Assembly (NCBI GenBank): GCA_019416455.1
Contig: DXXG01000027.1
Coordinates: forward strand, 62,001-126,000
Reading direction: 5' to 3'
Source: Clostridiales bacterium
GTDB taxonomy: Bacteria; Bacillota; Clostridia; Oscillospirales; Acutalibacteraceae
DNA: 64,000 nt
Part shown: positions 43,311-52,399 of the stretch, in pieces
How the letters are laid out: every line of letters starts with the position of its first letter
How positions within the stretch are numbered: position 1 is the first letter of the stretch
The notes under the pieces: generated by a model
Databases searched by the model: none
The model's input: only the letters and a program-made list of their open reading frames with translations
What the model was told of the DNA's origin: nothing
Program-made: the position numbers and the translations under genes

Positions 43311-43594
43311 GTCCGCGGTGCGTGACCGCACGAGACAAGTCGCGGGTCCGTGCGCTTCGCTTACTCCCATCGGAGGAAACCGTAAGAGCGCCGTCCGCGG
43401 GTCTGTGACCGGACGGGGCAAGTCGCGGGTCCGTGCGCTTCGCTTACTCCCATCGGAGGAAACCGTGAGAGCGCCGTCCGCGGTCCGTGGCCGGACGGGA
43501 CGAGTCGCGTATTCGTGCGCTTCGCTTACTCCCATCGGAGGAAACCGTGAGAGCGCCGTCCGCGGTCTGTGGCCGGACGGGACAAGTCGCGGGG
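43311..43594. repeat. tandem minisatellite, three full 82-83 bp units plus a partial fourth
   Basis: Units start at 43311, 43393, 43476 and 43558 with GTCCGCGG. Each contains CAAGTCGCG or CGAGTCGCG, then the invariant stretch CGTGCGCTTCGCTTACTCCC and ATCGGAGGAAACCGTnAGAG. The second half is almost perfectly conserved while the first varies. The reading frame across it is a repeat artefact. The AAGTCGCG core is the complement of CGCGACTT found in the arrays at 15934 and 37977. Confidence 0.88.
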
Positions 43595-43642
43595 AGCGCT
43601 GTGTCCCAAGACTGTCTGTGGTGTTTAGATCAATAACGTTTC

Positions 43643-43675
43643 CAAAAGGCGTCCCGGTTTGGGGCGCCTTTTTGC
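43643..43675 (+). terminator. intrinsic terminator
   Basis: AAAAGGCGTCCC pairs with GGGGCGCCTTTT (one mismatch) followed by T, after the repeat array that trails the isomerase gene. A second strong hairpin (GGGGGCGGA with TCCGCCCCC) follows at about 43691-43714. Confidence 0.75.
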
Positions 43676-43800
43676 GCGCAAAAATCCAAGGGGGCGGACG
43701 GATCCTCCGCCCCCAAACCATTTGCCGGCCCATTCCGGCTTTTCCTTTTTCATGTCTATTAGACCCAGCGGGACCAAATTTGGTTATACGAGAATGAAAA

Positions 43801-43880
43801 AAGCCCCGCCTTGGATCAAACGTACCGAAGGCGGGGCAAAACAAAAAAGGCTGTTGCTTATTTGCAACAGCCTTTTATTT
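43801..43880 (-). terminator. tandem hairpins terminating the citrate synthase gene
   Basis: Adjacent to the stop codon is AAAAGGCTGTTGC/GCAACAGCCTTTT (43845-43876), followed on the minus strand by a T tract; a second stem AAGCCCCGCCTT/AAGGCGGGGC (43801-43837) follows with TTTTTTC. Confidence 0.85.
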
Positions 43881-43884
43881 AGTT

Positions 43885-45240
43885 TTAGTTGTTCTCTTGG
43901 GGAAATTCCCGGTGGGGCTGCACGGCCATGTAGGAGGGGCGGATGATCTTCCCGCCGCCGATCAGCTCTTCCATCCGGTGAGCGCTCCAGCCAGCGATAC
44001 GGGCGATGGCGAAAATGGGGGTGTAAAGCTCCATGGGCAGATCCAGCATGCTGTAAATGAAGCCGCTGTAAAAGTCCACGTTGGCGGAAACACCCTTGTA
44101 GATCTTCCGCTCGTTGGCGATGAGCTTGGTGGCCAGGCGCTCCACGTTGCTGTACAGCTGGAACTCCTGGTCGCGGCCTTTCTCTTTGGAAAGTCCTTCC
44201 ACGAACCGGGCCATGATCTTGGCGCGGGGGTCGGAAAGAGAGTACACCGCGTGGCCCATGCCGTAGATCAGACCGGACTTGTCGAAGGCTTCCTTGTGGA
44301 GCAGTTTTGCCAGATAGGCTTCCACCTCGTCGTCGTCGTTCCAGTCCTTCACGTGGGTCTTGATGTCCTCGAACATCTTCACCACCTTGATATTGGCGCC
44401 GCCGTGCTTGGGGCCTTTCAGGGAGCCCAGAGCCGCGGCCATGGCGGAATAGGTATCCGTGCCGGAAGAGGTGACCACGTGGGTGGTGAAGGTGGAGTTG
44501 TTGCCGCCGCCGTGATCTGCGTGAAGGATCAAGGCAATGTCCAACACCCGGGCTTCCAGCTCGGTGTAGGAGCAGTCGGGCCGCAGGATTCGCAGGATGT
44601 TCTCAGCGGTGGACAGCTTGGGATCAGGCTGATGGATAAACAAGCTCTGGCCGTCGTGGTAGTGGCGGTAGGCCTGGTAACCGTAGACGGAGAGCAGGGG
44701 GAACAGAGCGATCAGCTGCATGGATTGACGAAGCACATTGGGAATGGAAATATCTTCCGCGTCCTCGTCATAAGAATAAAGGGTAAGCACGCTGCGGGCC
44801 AGGGTGTTCATCATATCGCTGCTGGGAGCCTTCATGATGATATCCCGCACGAAGCTGGTGGGCAGAGTGCGGTAGAAGGAAAGAAGCTCGCAGAATGTCC
44901 GGAAATGCTCCTCGTCGGGCAGATCGCCGAAAAGCAGCAGATAGGCGACCCGCTCGAACCCGAAATGGTCCCCCTGGGTCTGACGGCGCACCAGCTCCTC
45001 CACGCTGTAACCCCGGTAGTAAAGCTCGCCCTCACAGGGGACGCTTTTGCCGTCCACGGTTTTGCTGGAGATGATCTCCGAAATGTTGGTCAATCCGGTA
45101 AGTACGCCTTTGCCGTTGAGATCCCGCAGGCCCCGCTTCACGTCGTACTTGACGTAGAGCTCCGGGTCAATGGTGCTGTTTTTCACGCACATGTCCGCGA
45201 ACATGCGGACTTCTGGTTTGATCTCCGAATAGATAGACAT
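43885..45240 (-). CDS. citrate synthase
   Basis: A 451-residue citrate synthase condensing acetyl-CoA and oxaloacetate. The active-site segments are IALILHADHGGGNNSTFTTHVVTSSG (His), LGSLKGPKHGGAN (His) and GMGHAVYSLSDPRAKI, followed by NVDFYSGFIYSMLDLP (catalytic Asp segment in NVDFYSG). The N-terminal extension with YYRGYSVEELV is that of the clostridial and cyanobacterial type. ATG at 45240 follows AAAGGAG; the in-frame TTG at 45246 is too close to that site. A single gene; probably supplies 2-oxoglutarate and glutamate in an incomplete TCA cycle. Confidence 0.95.
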   Translation of the reverse strand: MSIYSEIKPEVRMFADMCVKNSTIDPELYVKYDVKRGLRDLNGKGVLTGLTNISEIISSKTVDGKSVPCEGELYYRGYSVEELVRRQTQGDHFGFERVAYLLLFGDLPDEEHFRTFCELLSFYRTLPTSFVRDIIMKAPSSDMMNTLARSVLTLYSYDEDAEDISIPNVLRQSMQLIALFPLLSVYGYQAYRHYHDGQSLFIHQPDPKLSTAENILRILRPDCSYTELEARVLDIALILHADHGGGNNSTFTTHVVTSSGTDTYSAMAAALGSLKGPKHGGANIKVVKMFEDIKTHVKDWNDDDEVEAYLAKLLHKEAFDKSGLIYGMGHAVYSLSDPRAKIMARFVEGLSKEKGRDQEFQLYSNVERLATKLIANERKIYKGVSANVDFYSGFIYSMLDLPMELYTPIFAIARIAGWSAHRMEELIGGGKIIRPSYMAVQPHREFPQENN

Positions 45241-45431
45241 TTTCAAAACTCCTTTCTTCTGGCGCCCAATAATGCGCCGCGCGTCCTTTTTTTGGCGCGT
45301 TCTCGTTTATTCTCGATACACCATACCCTCCAACGTTTATGAAGTGATAGTATTACACTTTATTTTACTAAAGTATGGGCCCCGGCGCAAGGGGAATTTT
45401 GTAAATTTTTTATTTCAAGAGGGAAGTTTCT

Positions 45432-46520
45432 ATGAAAAAAGCGCTAACCCGTTGGATCAAGAATATGGCGGTGCTGGGGTCGGTGGCCCTGTGTTTGTGG
45501 TGCGTTGGGGCAAAATTTCAGACCTGGGCCACAGAGGAGGGCGGCGACGCCTTACTTTTTGCCGCGGGGATGAAAGCTCAAGCGGCATCTCAAACCCCTG
45601 GAACGGAGCCCAGCCCCTCCCCGGAGGAGACCGCCCAGGCAGAGCAGACCAACCAATACCAGCTGCCCGATGACGGTGTGGTCTCCCTGACGGAAGCCCT
45701 GGAGCCTCAAGGTCAGGCAACCCCTGACCCCAACCGCAATTCTGCCCCGGTGGAGGAGATCCAGCTGGAAGGGGGTGCCCAAGTAGGCACCTTCTATGTA
45801 AAGGACACCACCAATTCCGGTACGGACTTGAACGCCGCCCTGGAGGAGGAGCCCTCGGTCCATTTGAAATGCGACGGTTCGGTGGAGATCCTCATCTACC
45901 ACACCCACACCAGCGAAGCCTATTCCACCAGCTACACGGGGTTTTACTACACCGACATGGAGACCCGCACCAGCAATCAGGATCAAAGCGTGGTAGCGGC
46001 AGGGGAGGAGCTGAAACGGTCCCTGGAAGCGGCAGGTTTTGGGGTGGTCCACGACACCACCGTGAACGATTCCCTTTATAATGGTTCCTATGACCGCTCC
46101 TGGGAAGTGCTCCAGAAAAACCTGGCGGAATATCCTACCATCCAGGTGACCATCGACGTGCACCGGGATTCCATGACCACGGAAAGCGGCGTGAAATACA
46201 AGCCCACCGCCACCATCAACGGCAGGAAAGCGGCGCAAGTGATGCTTTTGGCCGGGTGCGACGCTGACGGCGGCTGGGGGGATTTTCCTCTGTGGGAGGA
46301 GAATCTCCGGCTGGACCTGCGGGTCCAGGAGAAGCTCCAGGAGCTGTATCCCGGGCTGGCCCGGCCCATGAGCTTTTCCAACAGCAAATACAACATGAAC
46401 GCCACCACCGGTTCCATGCTGGTGGAGGTGGGGACCGAGGTGAACACGGTCAGCGAGGCCCGGTACGCCGGACAGTTGGTGGGGGAAGCTCTGGCCCAGG
46501 TGCTGAAAGAGTGCAAGTAA
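45432..46520 (+). CDS. spoIIP: stage II sporulation protein P (SpoIIP)
   Basis: A 362-residue membrane-anchored cell-wall hydrolase. One N-terminal helix (MAVLGSVALCLWCVGAKF) is followed by a variable Gln/Glu/Pro-rich linker (40-130) and the amidase/endopeptidase domain. That domain shows VEILIYHTHTSEAYS (zinc His), YPTIQVTIDVHRDSM (His) and a final VEVGTEVNTVSEARYAG (Glu). SpoIIP works with SpoIID and SpoIIM to dissolve septal peptidoglycan during engulfment. Its presence marks the organism as a spore former or a close relative. The gene is divergent from citrate synthase. RBS is GAGGGAAG. Confidence 0.95.
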   Translation: MKKALTRWIKNMAVLGSVALCLWCVGAKFQTWATEEGGDALLFAAGMKAQAASQTPGTEPSPSPEETAQAEQTNQYQLPDDGVVSLTEALEPQGQATPDPNRNSAPVEEIQLEGGAQVGTFYVKDTTNSGTDLNAALEEEPSVHLKCDGSVEILIYHTHTSEAYSTSYTGFYYTDMETRTSNQDQSVVAAGEELKRSLEAAGFGVVHDTTVNDSLYNGSYDRSWEVLQKNLAEYPTIQVTIDVHRDSMTTESGVKYKPTATINGRKAAQVMLLAGCDADGGWGDFPLWEENLRLDLRVQEKLQELYPGLARPMSFSNSKYNMNATTGSMLVEVGTEVNTVSEARYAGQLVGEALAQVLKECK

Positions 46521-46591
46521 AGCGAAAAGGGACCGCGGGGCGGTTTATTTTCTCTCCTTTGGGATACCCTATTCTCAAAGGGGGAGATGGG

Positions 46592-46861
46592 ATGAAGCGA
46601 AAATCACGGCGGATATTCGGGCTGGCGCTGGCGCTGTCACTGTTTGTGTTTCTCACAGTGGCAGGCTGCGTGGCGGTGGACGCGGAAGGGAGAAGGCTGA
46701 GTTTTGGGGATGACCAGCCTCCTTTCCAAGTGGAGCGTTCCCCAGAGGGTGAGGCGCAGCTGGAAGTGAAACTTTTCGGGGTGGAGGAGACCTTTCCCTT
46801 CACCATGGGGGACAAGATCTTGACCACCGTGCGGGAATTTTTCTGCCTGCCCTCTTTATGA
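46592..46861 (+). CDS. small putative lipoprotein, hypothetical
   Basis: An 89-residue protein with a signal peptide (KRKSRRIFGLALALSLFVFLTVAGC) whose LTVAGC end matches a lipobox, so Cys is probably lipidated. The mature part is short and polar (FGDDQPPFQVERSPEG) with no known domain. An AAAGGGGGAG ribosome binding site precedes the ATG. Its stop codon overlaps the next start (ATGA). It follows spoIIP by 71 bases and may be transcribed with it; a sporulation link is only suggested by position. Confidence 0.6.
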   Translation: MKRKSRRIFGLALALSLFVFLTVAGCVAVDAEGRRLSFGDDQPPFQVERSPEGEAQLEVKLFGVEETFPFTMGDKILTTVREFFCLPSL

Positions 46862-47163
46862 CCATGGAAAAAGAAAAAAGCACTCTGCTGTGGTGGTCCC
46901 TGGTAACCTTAGGAGCGGCCCTGCTGCTCTTACAGCGGGGAGAGAACCTGGTGATCCCCGGACTGCTGGCCTTGGGGATGATGCCCCGGGTGGTGGGGAT
47001 CGGCGGGTGGAGCCTGGTGGCGCTGGGATTTTTAGCGGTGGCTTTGGTGGCCCTGCTAGGGCCCCGTTCCAGAGTGTCCAGGCCCAGTTTGTGCCCCTTT
47101 CGGCCACCCGCGTTGTTCTCCATGGACTTCTTCCGCCGCCGAAAAAAACATGGAAGCCGGTAA
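46858..47163 (+). CDS. small membrane protein, hypothetical
   Basis: A 101-residue protein with two hydrophobic helices (about 11-27 and 48-66) and a basic C terminus (DFFRRRKKHGSR). The ATG overlaps the stop codon of the small lipoprotein gene in an ATGA, the classic coupling arrangement, which is the main argument that it is real. No family recognised. Confidence 0.5.
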   Translation: MTMEKEKSTLLWWSLVTLGAALLLLQRGENLVIPGLLALGMMPRVVGIGGWSLVALGFLAVALVALLGPRSRVSRPSLCPFRPPALFSMDFFRRRKKHGSR

Positions 47164-47375
47164 TGAAATTTTCCCCCGGATCCCCCCGAAAATCCCCAAC
47201 ATGTGGGGGATTGCCCCCGCTTTTGTAACAATTTTGAAATAAATTTACAAAATGATTCTTTTATAGAAATATAACTTCCTCCTCATGGTTTACAATGCTA
47301 CACGATGAAAATTTATGTAAATTTAAGCTCATGTAGGCTTCAGTCTTTCATTTGCATATGAGGAGGAAAAGCTCT

Positions 47376-48584
47376 ATGAACCGAAAATTCGCCAAACGGC
47401 TGTTTACTGGATTTGTGGCCCTTTGTGTGGCCGTGATGACTCCCCTGTCTGTTTCCGCTGAGACCGTAGCGGAGATCCAGGCGGAGCAGGATCGTCTGGA
47501 AGCGGAAAAGCAGGAACTCCAGAACAAGCTTGACCAGCTCCGCAGCGAAGAAGCGGAAAAGCAGGCTTATCAGGATACCTTGCAGGAAAAGATCGATGTG
47601 CTCCAGGAGCAGATCGATACCACCCGTCAGAACATTGAAGATTTGAACAACAGCATCACCGAGCTCACCATGAAGCTGGACGCTTCCGAAGCGGAGATCC
47701 AGGATACCATCGACGAGTTTAAAGAGCGTCTGGTGGCCCTGTATGCCGCGGGCAGCGTGAGCACCTTGGAGATCCTTCTGGATTCCGACAGTCTCAGCGA
47801 GTTTGCCACCCGCTCCAAAATGCTGGAGACCATGACCGCTCACGATCAGGAATTGGTGGACAAGCTGGAAGCCTATGTGGAATCCACCGAAGCCGAGCGG
47901 ACCGAGCGTCAGCAGCAGATGGAAGAAGTGGCTGAGCTGAAGAAGGACCTGGAGAGCCAGCAGAAGGAGCTGGACGCTCTGTATGAGGAGAACGCCGCCG
48001 CCATCGTGGAGATCCAGGGTGCGGAGGGCGCTACGGAAAACGCTCTGGCAGCCAATGAAGAAGAGCTGGCCGCCAGTGAGGAAAGAATGCTGGCAGCCAT
48101 CGAGGCCCAGAAGGCCGCGGAGGAAGCCGCTCAGGCCGCCCAAGGCGGAGGCGGAAGTTCTTCCGGCGGCAGCATCAGCTATCCCAGTGGAGGCGGCGGA
48201 GTGGAAGGCTTCAATCCCATTTGGCCTTTGCCCGGTGTGACTTATATTTCCGCTGGTTTTAACGGCTATCCCGGCCACAAGGGCTTGGATATCGCCGGAC
48301 CCTACGGCACCCCTGTAGTGGCCGCTGAGGACGGCACCGTCATCGACGCCAACAATTACGATTCCTGGGGCATGTCCTGGGGCTATTACGTGCTGATCTA
48401 CCACAACAGCACTTACACCACCCGTTATGCCCACTTGAGCTCCGTGGCAGTGTCCAACAACCAGTATGTCACTGCCGGTACAGTGGTGGGATATGAAGGC
48501 GCCACCGGTAACGTGACCGGTCCTCACCTCCACTTCGAGGTGTACCAGAACGGCACCCGTGTGGACCCCATGCAGTTCCTGTAA
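47376..48584 (+). CDS. M23 family metallopeptidase with coiled-coil domain (EnvC/NlpD-like)
   Basis: A 402-residue secreted peptidoglycan peptidase. A signal peptide (to about residue 28) is followed by a long coiled coil (30-255; AEIQAEQDRLEAEKQELQNKL onward), a Gly/Ser linker and a LytM/M23 domain. The M23 metal ligands are visible: His and Asp in GYPGHKGLDIAGPYG, and HLHFEV near the end. Such proteins either cut glycyl or D-amino-acid cross-links or activate amidases; the ligands being intact favours true peptidase activity. The ATG at 47376 follows AGGAGG; the upstream ATG at 47352 lacks a site. Confidence 0.92.
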   Translation: MNRKFAKRLFTGFVALCVAVMTPLSVSAETVAEIQAEQDRLEAEKQELQNKLDQLRSEEAEKQAYQDTLQEKIDVLQEQIDTTRQNIEDLNNSITELTMKLDASEAEIQDTIDEFKERLVALYAAGSVSTLEILLDSDSLSEFATRSKMLETMTAHDQELVDKLEAYVESTEAERTERQQQMEEVAELKKDLESQQKELDALYEENAAAIVEIQGAEGATENALAANEEELAASEERMLAAIEAQKAAEEAAQAAQGGGGSSSGGSISYPSGGGGVEGFNPIWPLPGVTYISAGFNGYPGHKGLDIAGPYGTPVVAAEDGTVIDANNYDSWGMSWGYYVLIYHNSTYTTRYAHLSSVAVSNNQYVTAGTVVGYEGATGNVTGPHLHFEVYQNGTRVDPMQFL

Positions 48585-48602
48585 AAAGTATCTGAAAAAG
48601 AG

Positions 48603-48632
48603 AGCCTCCGGAAGATCCGGAGGCTTTTTTTA
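48603..48632 (+). terminator. intrinsic terminator
   Basis: AGCCTCCGG (48603-48611) pairs perfectly with CCGGAGGCT (48617-48625), followed by TTTTTTT. Confidence 0.92.
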
Positions 48633-48710
48633 ATCTTTTTTCAAAACGCTTACATTTTTGCCTTCTTTTCCGTCTAATGAATACAAGACGGAAAAAGGAG
48701 CGTGAAAAAC

Positions 48711-49499
48711 GTGGAAGATCTGATGAGAGCCGTAAGGCCTAACAGGCGGGAGAAACAGCCTCGGCGGGTGATCTGGCTGCGGCTGCTGTGTGTGTTTGCC
48801 GGGTGTTCCCTGGCAGTGCTTTTACTTCGTTCCCCCTCTTTGGGAGCGTTTCTGGGAGGAGAGGCGCTGTTGGATCCTTCCACGGCGTTGGATGTTCCCT
48901 ATATCGATCAGCGGGACAAGTATCCTACCGGCTGCGAGAGCGTCACAGCGGTGATGGCTCTTCGCTGGGCGGGAGTGGATATCTCCGTGGAGGAGTTCAT
49001 CAACGATTACCTGCCCAAAGGGGACGCGCCCCATTACGACCAGATGGGGAACTATGTGGGCGCGGATCCCTGGGAGGAATTTCTGGGAAGCCCCTATTCG
49101 GAAGATGGCTGGGGCTGCTACGCCCCTGTTATCGCCCAGGCTGTGGAGCAAGTGCTGGCAGACCGGGAGATCACCCATCTGGAAACCAGACTGCTTCAGG
49201 ACGTGGAACTTTCCACCTTGCTGGAAGAGTATGTGGAAAAAGAGATCCCTGTGATAGTGTGGGCCACCATTGATATGGAGACGCCAGTGGAATCCACGGA
49301 ATTTGTTCTGGAGGATACCGGGGAGCTGCTCACATGGATCTATCCCCTTCACTGCCTGCTGCTCACCGGGGCGGATGAGGAGAACTATTACTTCAACGAC
49401 CCTCTGGCAGGCAAAAACGTGACGTATGAAAAGGATCAGGTGGAGATCGCTTACCGCGGCGTGGGGATGCAGGCGGTAGCGTTGGTGCCCCGGTCCTAA
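48711..49499 (+). CDS. C39-like peptidase family protein, membrane anchored
   Basis: A 262-residue protein with one N-terminal helix (about 22-40) and a papain-like C39_2 domain. The catalytic Cys lies in YPTGCESVTAVMALRW, the His in YPLHCLLLTGAD and the Asp in YYFNDPLAGKN. The domain is extracytoplasmic by topology. Members of this family are poorly characterised and are common in clostridia. The GTG at 48711 was preferred because AAGGAG lies 10 bases upstream; the in-frame GTG at 48702 is only one base from that site. Confidence 0.82.
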   Translation: MEDLMRAVRPNRREKQPRRVIWLRLLCVFAGCSLAVLLLRSPSLGAFLGGEALLDPSTALDVPYIDQRDKYPTGCESVTAVMALRWAGVDISVEEFINDYLPKGDAPHYDQMGNYVGADPWEEFLGSPYSEDGWGCYAPVIAQAVEQVLADREITHLETRLLQDVELSTLLEEYVEKEIPVIVWATIDMETPVESTEFVLEDTGELLTWIYPLHCLLLTGADEENYYFNDPLAGKNVTYEKDQVEIAYRGVGMQAVALVPRS

Positions 49500-49518
49500 A
49501 ACACCCTCTTACACTAAA

Positions 49519-49555
49519 AAACAGCGCGGGGAAGGTTTCCCTGCGCTGTTTTTTG
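49519..49555. terminator. bidirectional intrinsic terminator
   Basis: AACAGCGC..GGGGAA pairs with TTCCC..GCGCTGTT, with A before and T after, between the C39-like gene and the converging ZIP gene. Confidence 0.82.
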
Positions 49556-49564
49556 TGGGTGGTA

Positions 49565-50358
49565 TCAACCCAATGCGATGTCCAGGACCATCATGACCAG
49601 AAAACCAGCCATGACACCCAAAGTGCCGATGTTGGAATGTTCTCCCAGATGAGCTTCGGGGATCAGCTCCTCTACCACCACATACATCATAGCGCCGGCG
49701 GCGAAGGCCAGCAGCCAGGGCAGCAGAGGCTGGATGCTCCCGGCGATCAGCACCGCCAGGATGCCGAAAATAGGCTCCACCACGCCGGAAAGTCCCCCAT
49801 AAACGAAGCTTTTCCAGGCGGGGACCCCTTCCTGGCGCAGGGGCAGGGAAATGGCCGCCCCTTCGGGAAATTCTGGATGCCCATGCCCAGGGCCAGAGCG
49901 ATGGCTCCGGTGTACATGGCGGGGTCGTTCCCGTGCTCCGCCGCCAGGGCGAAGGTGAAGCCCACCGCCATGCCTTCGGGGATGTTGTGGAGCGTCACGG
50001 CGAACACCAGCAGGGTGGTGCGCTTCCAGGAAGAGGACCGCCCCTCCGGCTCGTCCGCGCCGATGTGCAGATGGGGCATGAGATAGTCAAGCGCCATAAG
50101 AAACGCCACGCCCAGCAGGAAACCGCCTGCCGCGGGGATCCAGCCGATCATTCCCCGGGATTCCGCCTCTTCCACGGCGGGGATCAGCAGGCTCCACACG
50201 GAAGCGGCGATCATCACACCGGCGGCGAACCCTAGAAAGATCCGCTGAGCTCCCGGGTTTGATTTGCCCCGGAAGAAAAACACCATGGCGGCGCCAAGAG
50301 CTGTCATGAAGAAAGTAAACCCTGTTCCGGCCGCCGCCCAAAGTACGGATTGACCCAT
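49565..50358 (-). pseudogene. ZIP family metal transporter interrupted by a single-base frameshift
   Basis: The first frame starts at ATG 50358 (AAAGGAGGG upstream) and encodes helices with the ZIP metal-site motif FAVTLHNIPEGMAVG. It runs ALALGMGIQNFPKG and then leaves frame. The second frame (from about 49860 to the stop at 49565) continues as EGAAISLPLRQEG, then VVEPIFGILAVLIAG and AFAAGAMMYVVVEELIPEA, which are the standard last ZIP helices. Restoring one base in the GGG run at 49865-49867 (plus strand) joins them into a complete transporter of about 264 residues. Zinc or another divalent metal would be the substrate. It is a recent pseudogene, a phase-variable tract or a sequencing error. 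Confidence 0.85.
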
Positions 50359-50433
50359 GGCAATACCCTCCTTTTTCATTTGGTATGCTTCCAGCCCGAT
50401 TATATCCTGCTTTGGGGGATTTGTCAAAGCACA

Positions 50434-50463
50434 AAAAAAGCACCCCGTGGGGTGCTTTTTTTG
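50434..50463. terminator. bidirectional intrinsic terminator
   Basis: AAAAAAGCACCCC and GGGGTGCTTTTTT are perfect complements around a two-base GT centre. Confidence 0.9.
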
Positions 50464-50476
50464 GCTGTGGAATGGA

Positions 50477-52399
50477 TTACTCCAACTCCAGAGCGCCGGT
50501 GTACAGCTGGTAGTAGGTGCCGTGCTGGGCGATAAGTTGTTCGTGAGTGCCTCGCTCGATGATCCGTCCGTGATCCAGCACCATGATGGCGTCGGAGTTC
50601 TGGACGGTGGACAGCCGGTGGGCGATGACAAACACGGTCCGGCCGGTCATCAGGGCGTCCATGCCCTTCTGCACGATGGATTCCGTCCGGGTATCGATGG
50701 AAGAGGTGGCCTCGTCCAGGATCATTACCGGCGGGTCGGCCACGGCGGCTCGGGCAATGGACAGCAGCTGCCGCTGGCCTTGGCTCAAGTTGGCGCCGTT
50801 GCCGGCCAGGGGGGTGTCGTAGCCCTGAGGCAGACGGGTGATAAAATCGTGGGCGCCTGCCAGCTTGGCGGCGGCCATGCACTCCTCGTCAGTGGCGTCC
50901 AAACGGCCGTAGCGGATGTTGTCCATGACAGTGCCGGTGAACAGGTTGGTGTCCTGGAGCACCATGCCCAGGGAGCGGCGCAGGTCCGCCTTTTTGATCT
51001 TGTTGATGTTGATACCGTCGTAACGGATCTTGCCGTCGGCGATATCGTAGAACCGGTTGATCAAGTTGGTGATGGTGGTCTTGCCTGCGCCGGTGGAGCC
51101 TACGAAGGCGATCTTCTGGCCCGGCTTGGCGTACAGGCTGATGTTGTGGAGCACCATCTTATCCGGGTTGTAGCCAAAGTCCACGTCATCCAGGACCACT
51201 TCGCCCTGGAGCTTGGTGTAGGTGACAGTGCCGTCCGCCTGATGGGGATGCTTCCAAGCCCAAACGCCGGTGCGCTCCTTGCACTCGGTCACGGTGCCGT
51301 CGGGGTTCTCCTTGGCGTTGACCAGAGTGACGTAGCCTTCGTCGGCCTCAGCCTGTTCGTCCAACAGTGCGAAGATCCGCTGAGTGCCCGCCAGGCCCAT
51401 AATCACCAGGTTCAGCTGGTTGGACACCTGGCTGACGGAGCCCGCGAACTGCTTGGTCATGTTCAGGAAGGGGACCACGATGCTGATGCTGAAAGCCAGA
51501 CCGGAAATGCTCACGTTGGGAGCGTTAACGGTGAGCAGTACGCCGCCCACAATGGCTACGCACACGTACAGCACGTTGCCGATATTGCCCAGGATGGGCA
51601 TGAGCATGTTGGCGTAGCGGTTGGCCTTTTCGGAGTTGTAGAACAGCTCGTCGTTGACCTGGTCAAACTGTTCCTGAGCCTCTTTCTCATGGCAGAACAC
51701 CTTGACCACTTTCTGGCCGTTCATCATCTCTTCCACCAAGCCTTCCGTGCGGCCGATGGCCTGCTGCTGGCGGATAAAGAACTTGGAGGACTGGCCGCCG
51801 ATCTTTTTCACCACAAAGACCATGGCCACCACGCCGACCACCACCACCAAAGCCAGCCACAGGCTGTAATACAGCATGATGGAGATCACAGTGATGATGG
51901 TCACAGCGGAGATCAGCAGCTGGGGCATGCTCTGGGAGATCATCTGGCGGAGTGTGTCGATATCGTTGGTGTAGTAGCTCATCACGTCGCCGTGATTGTG
52001 GGTGTCGAAATACTTGATGGGCAGATCCTGCATGCCGTTGAACATGCGCTTACGCATTTTCGCCAGGGAGCCCTGGGTGATGATAGCCATCAGCTGGTTG
52101 TACACAGCGCCGGCGATCAAGCTGAGGATGTAGAAAACAGCCAGCAGAGCCACCAGGCCCAGGATCCGGGATCCTACGGATTCCCAGCCGGACTGGGAAA
52201 GTCCGGCCTCTTCCACGGCGGCGATGATGTTCTGCATGAACACCGAGGGCACCGAGCTGATAATGGCGTTGAACAGGATGCAGACCAAGGTGACAGGAAG
52301 CATGACAGGGTAGAAGGAGAACAGCATTTTGATCAGCCGCAGCAGGACTGCTTTCCGCTGACCTTTGGCCAAAGGCTGGCCGTGTCCTTTTCTCATCAT
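50477..52399 (-). CDS. ABC exporter ATP-binding/permease subunit, pair 2 second gene
   Basis: A 640-residue half-transporter with six exporter helices (about 30-330) and a nucleotide-binding domain: Walker A GSTGAGKTT, signature LSQGQRQL, Walker B MILDEATSSID with catalytic Glu, and H-loop AHRLST. An insertion of about 40 residues before the NBD (EQAEADEGYVTLVNAKENPDGTVTECKERTG) is longer than in pair 1. Its ATG (52399) overlaps the stop of the upstream partner; AAAGGAGG is inside that gene. Together they form a heterodimeric multidrug-type exporter. Confidence 0.92.
   Translation of the reverse strand: MMRKGHGQPLAKGQRKAVLLRLIKMLFSFYPVMLPVTLVCILFNAIISSVPSVFMQNIIAAVEEAGLSQSGWESVGSRILGLVALLAVFYILSLIAGAVYNQLMAIITQGSLAKMRKRMFNGMQDLPIKYFDTHNHGDVMSYYTNDIDTLRQMISQSMPQLLISAVTIITVISIMLYYSLWLALVVVVGVVAMVFVVKKIGGQSSKFFIRQQQAIGRTEGLVEEMMNGQKVVKVFCHEKEAQEQFDQVNDELFYNSEKANRYANMLMPILGNIGNVLYVCVAIVGGVLLTVNAPNVSISGLAFSISIVVPFLNMTKQFAGSVSQVSNQLNLVIMGLAGTQRIFALLDEQAEADEGYVTLVNAKENPDGTVTECKERTGVWAWKHPHQADGTVTYTKLQGEVVLDDVDFGYNPDKMVLHNISLYAKPGQKIAFVGSTGAGKTTITNLINRFYDIADGKIRYDGININKIKKADLRRSLGMVLQDTNLFTGTVMDNIRYGRLDATDEECMAAAKLAGAHDFITRLPQGYDTPLAGNGANLSQGQRQLLSIARAAVADPPVMILDEATSSIDTRTESIVQKGMDALMTGRTVFVIAHRLSTVQNSDAIMVLDHGRIIERGTHEQLIAQHGTYYQLYTGALELE

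Noticed and set aside
43311..43594. CRISPR array
   Set aside because: Repeats are contiguous 82-83 bp units without unique spacers, and no cas genes are present.
43318..43797. Open frame through the tandem repeat with repeated SLTPIGGN
   Set aside because: The protein repeat only reflects the DNA minisatellite; unit lengths of 82 and 83 shift the frame between copies.
45342..45360. AAGTG/CACTT palindrome between citrate synthase and spoIIP
   Set aside because: Only 5-bp arms; too weak to call an operator. A SigE-like CATACCCT at 45322 lacks a -35 at the right distance.
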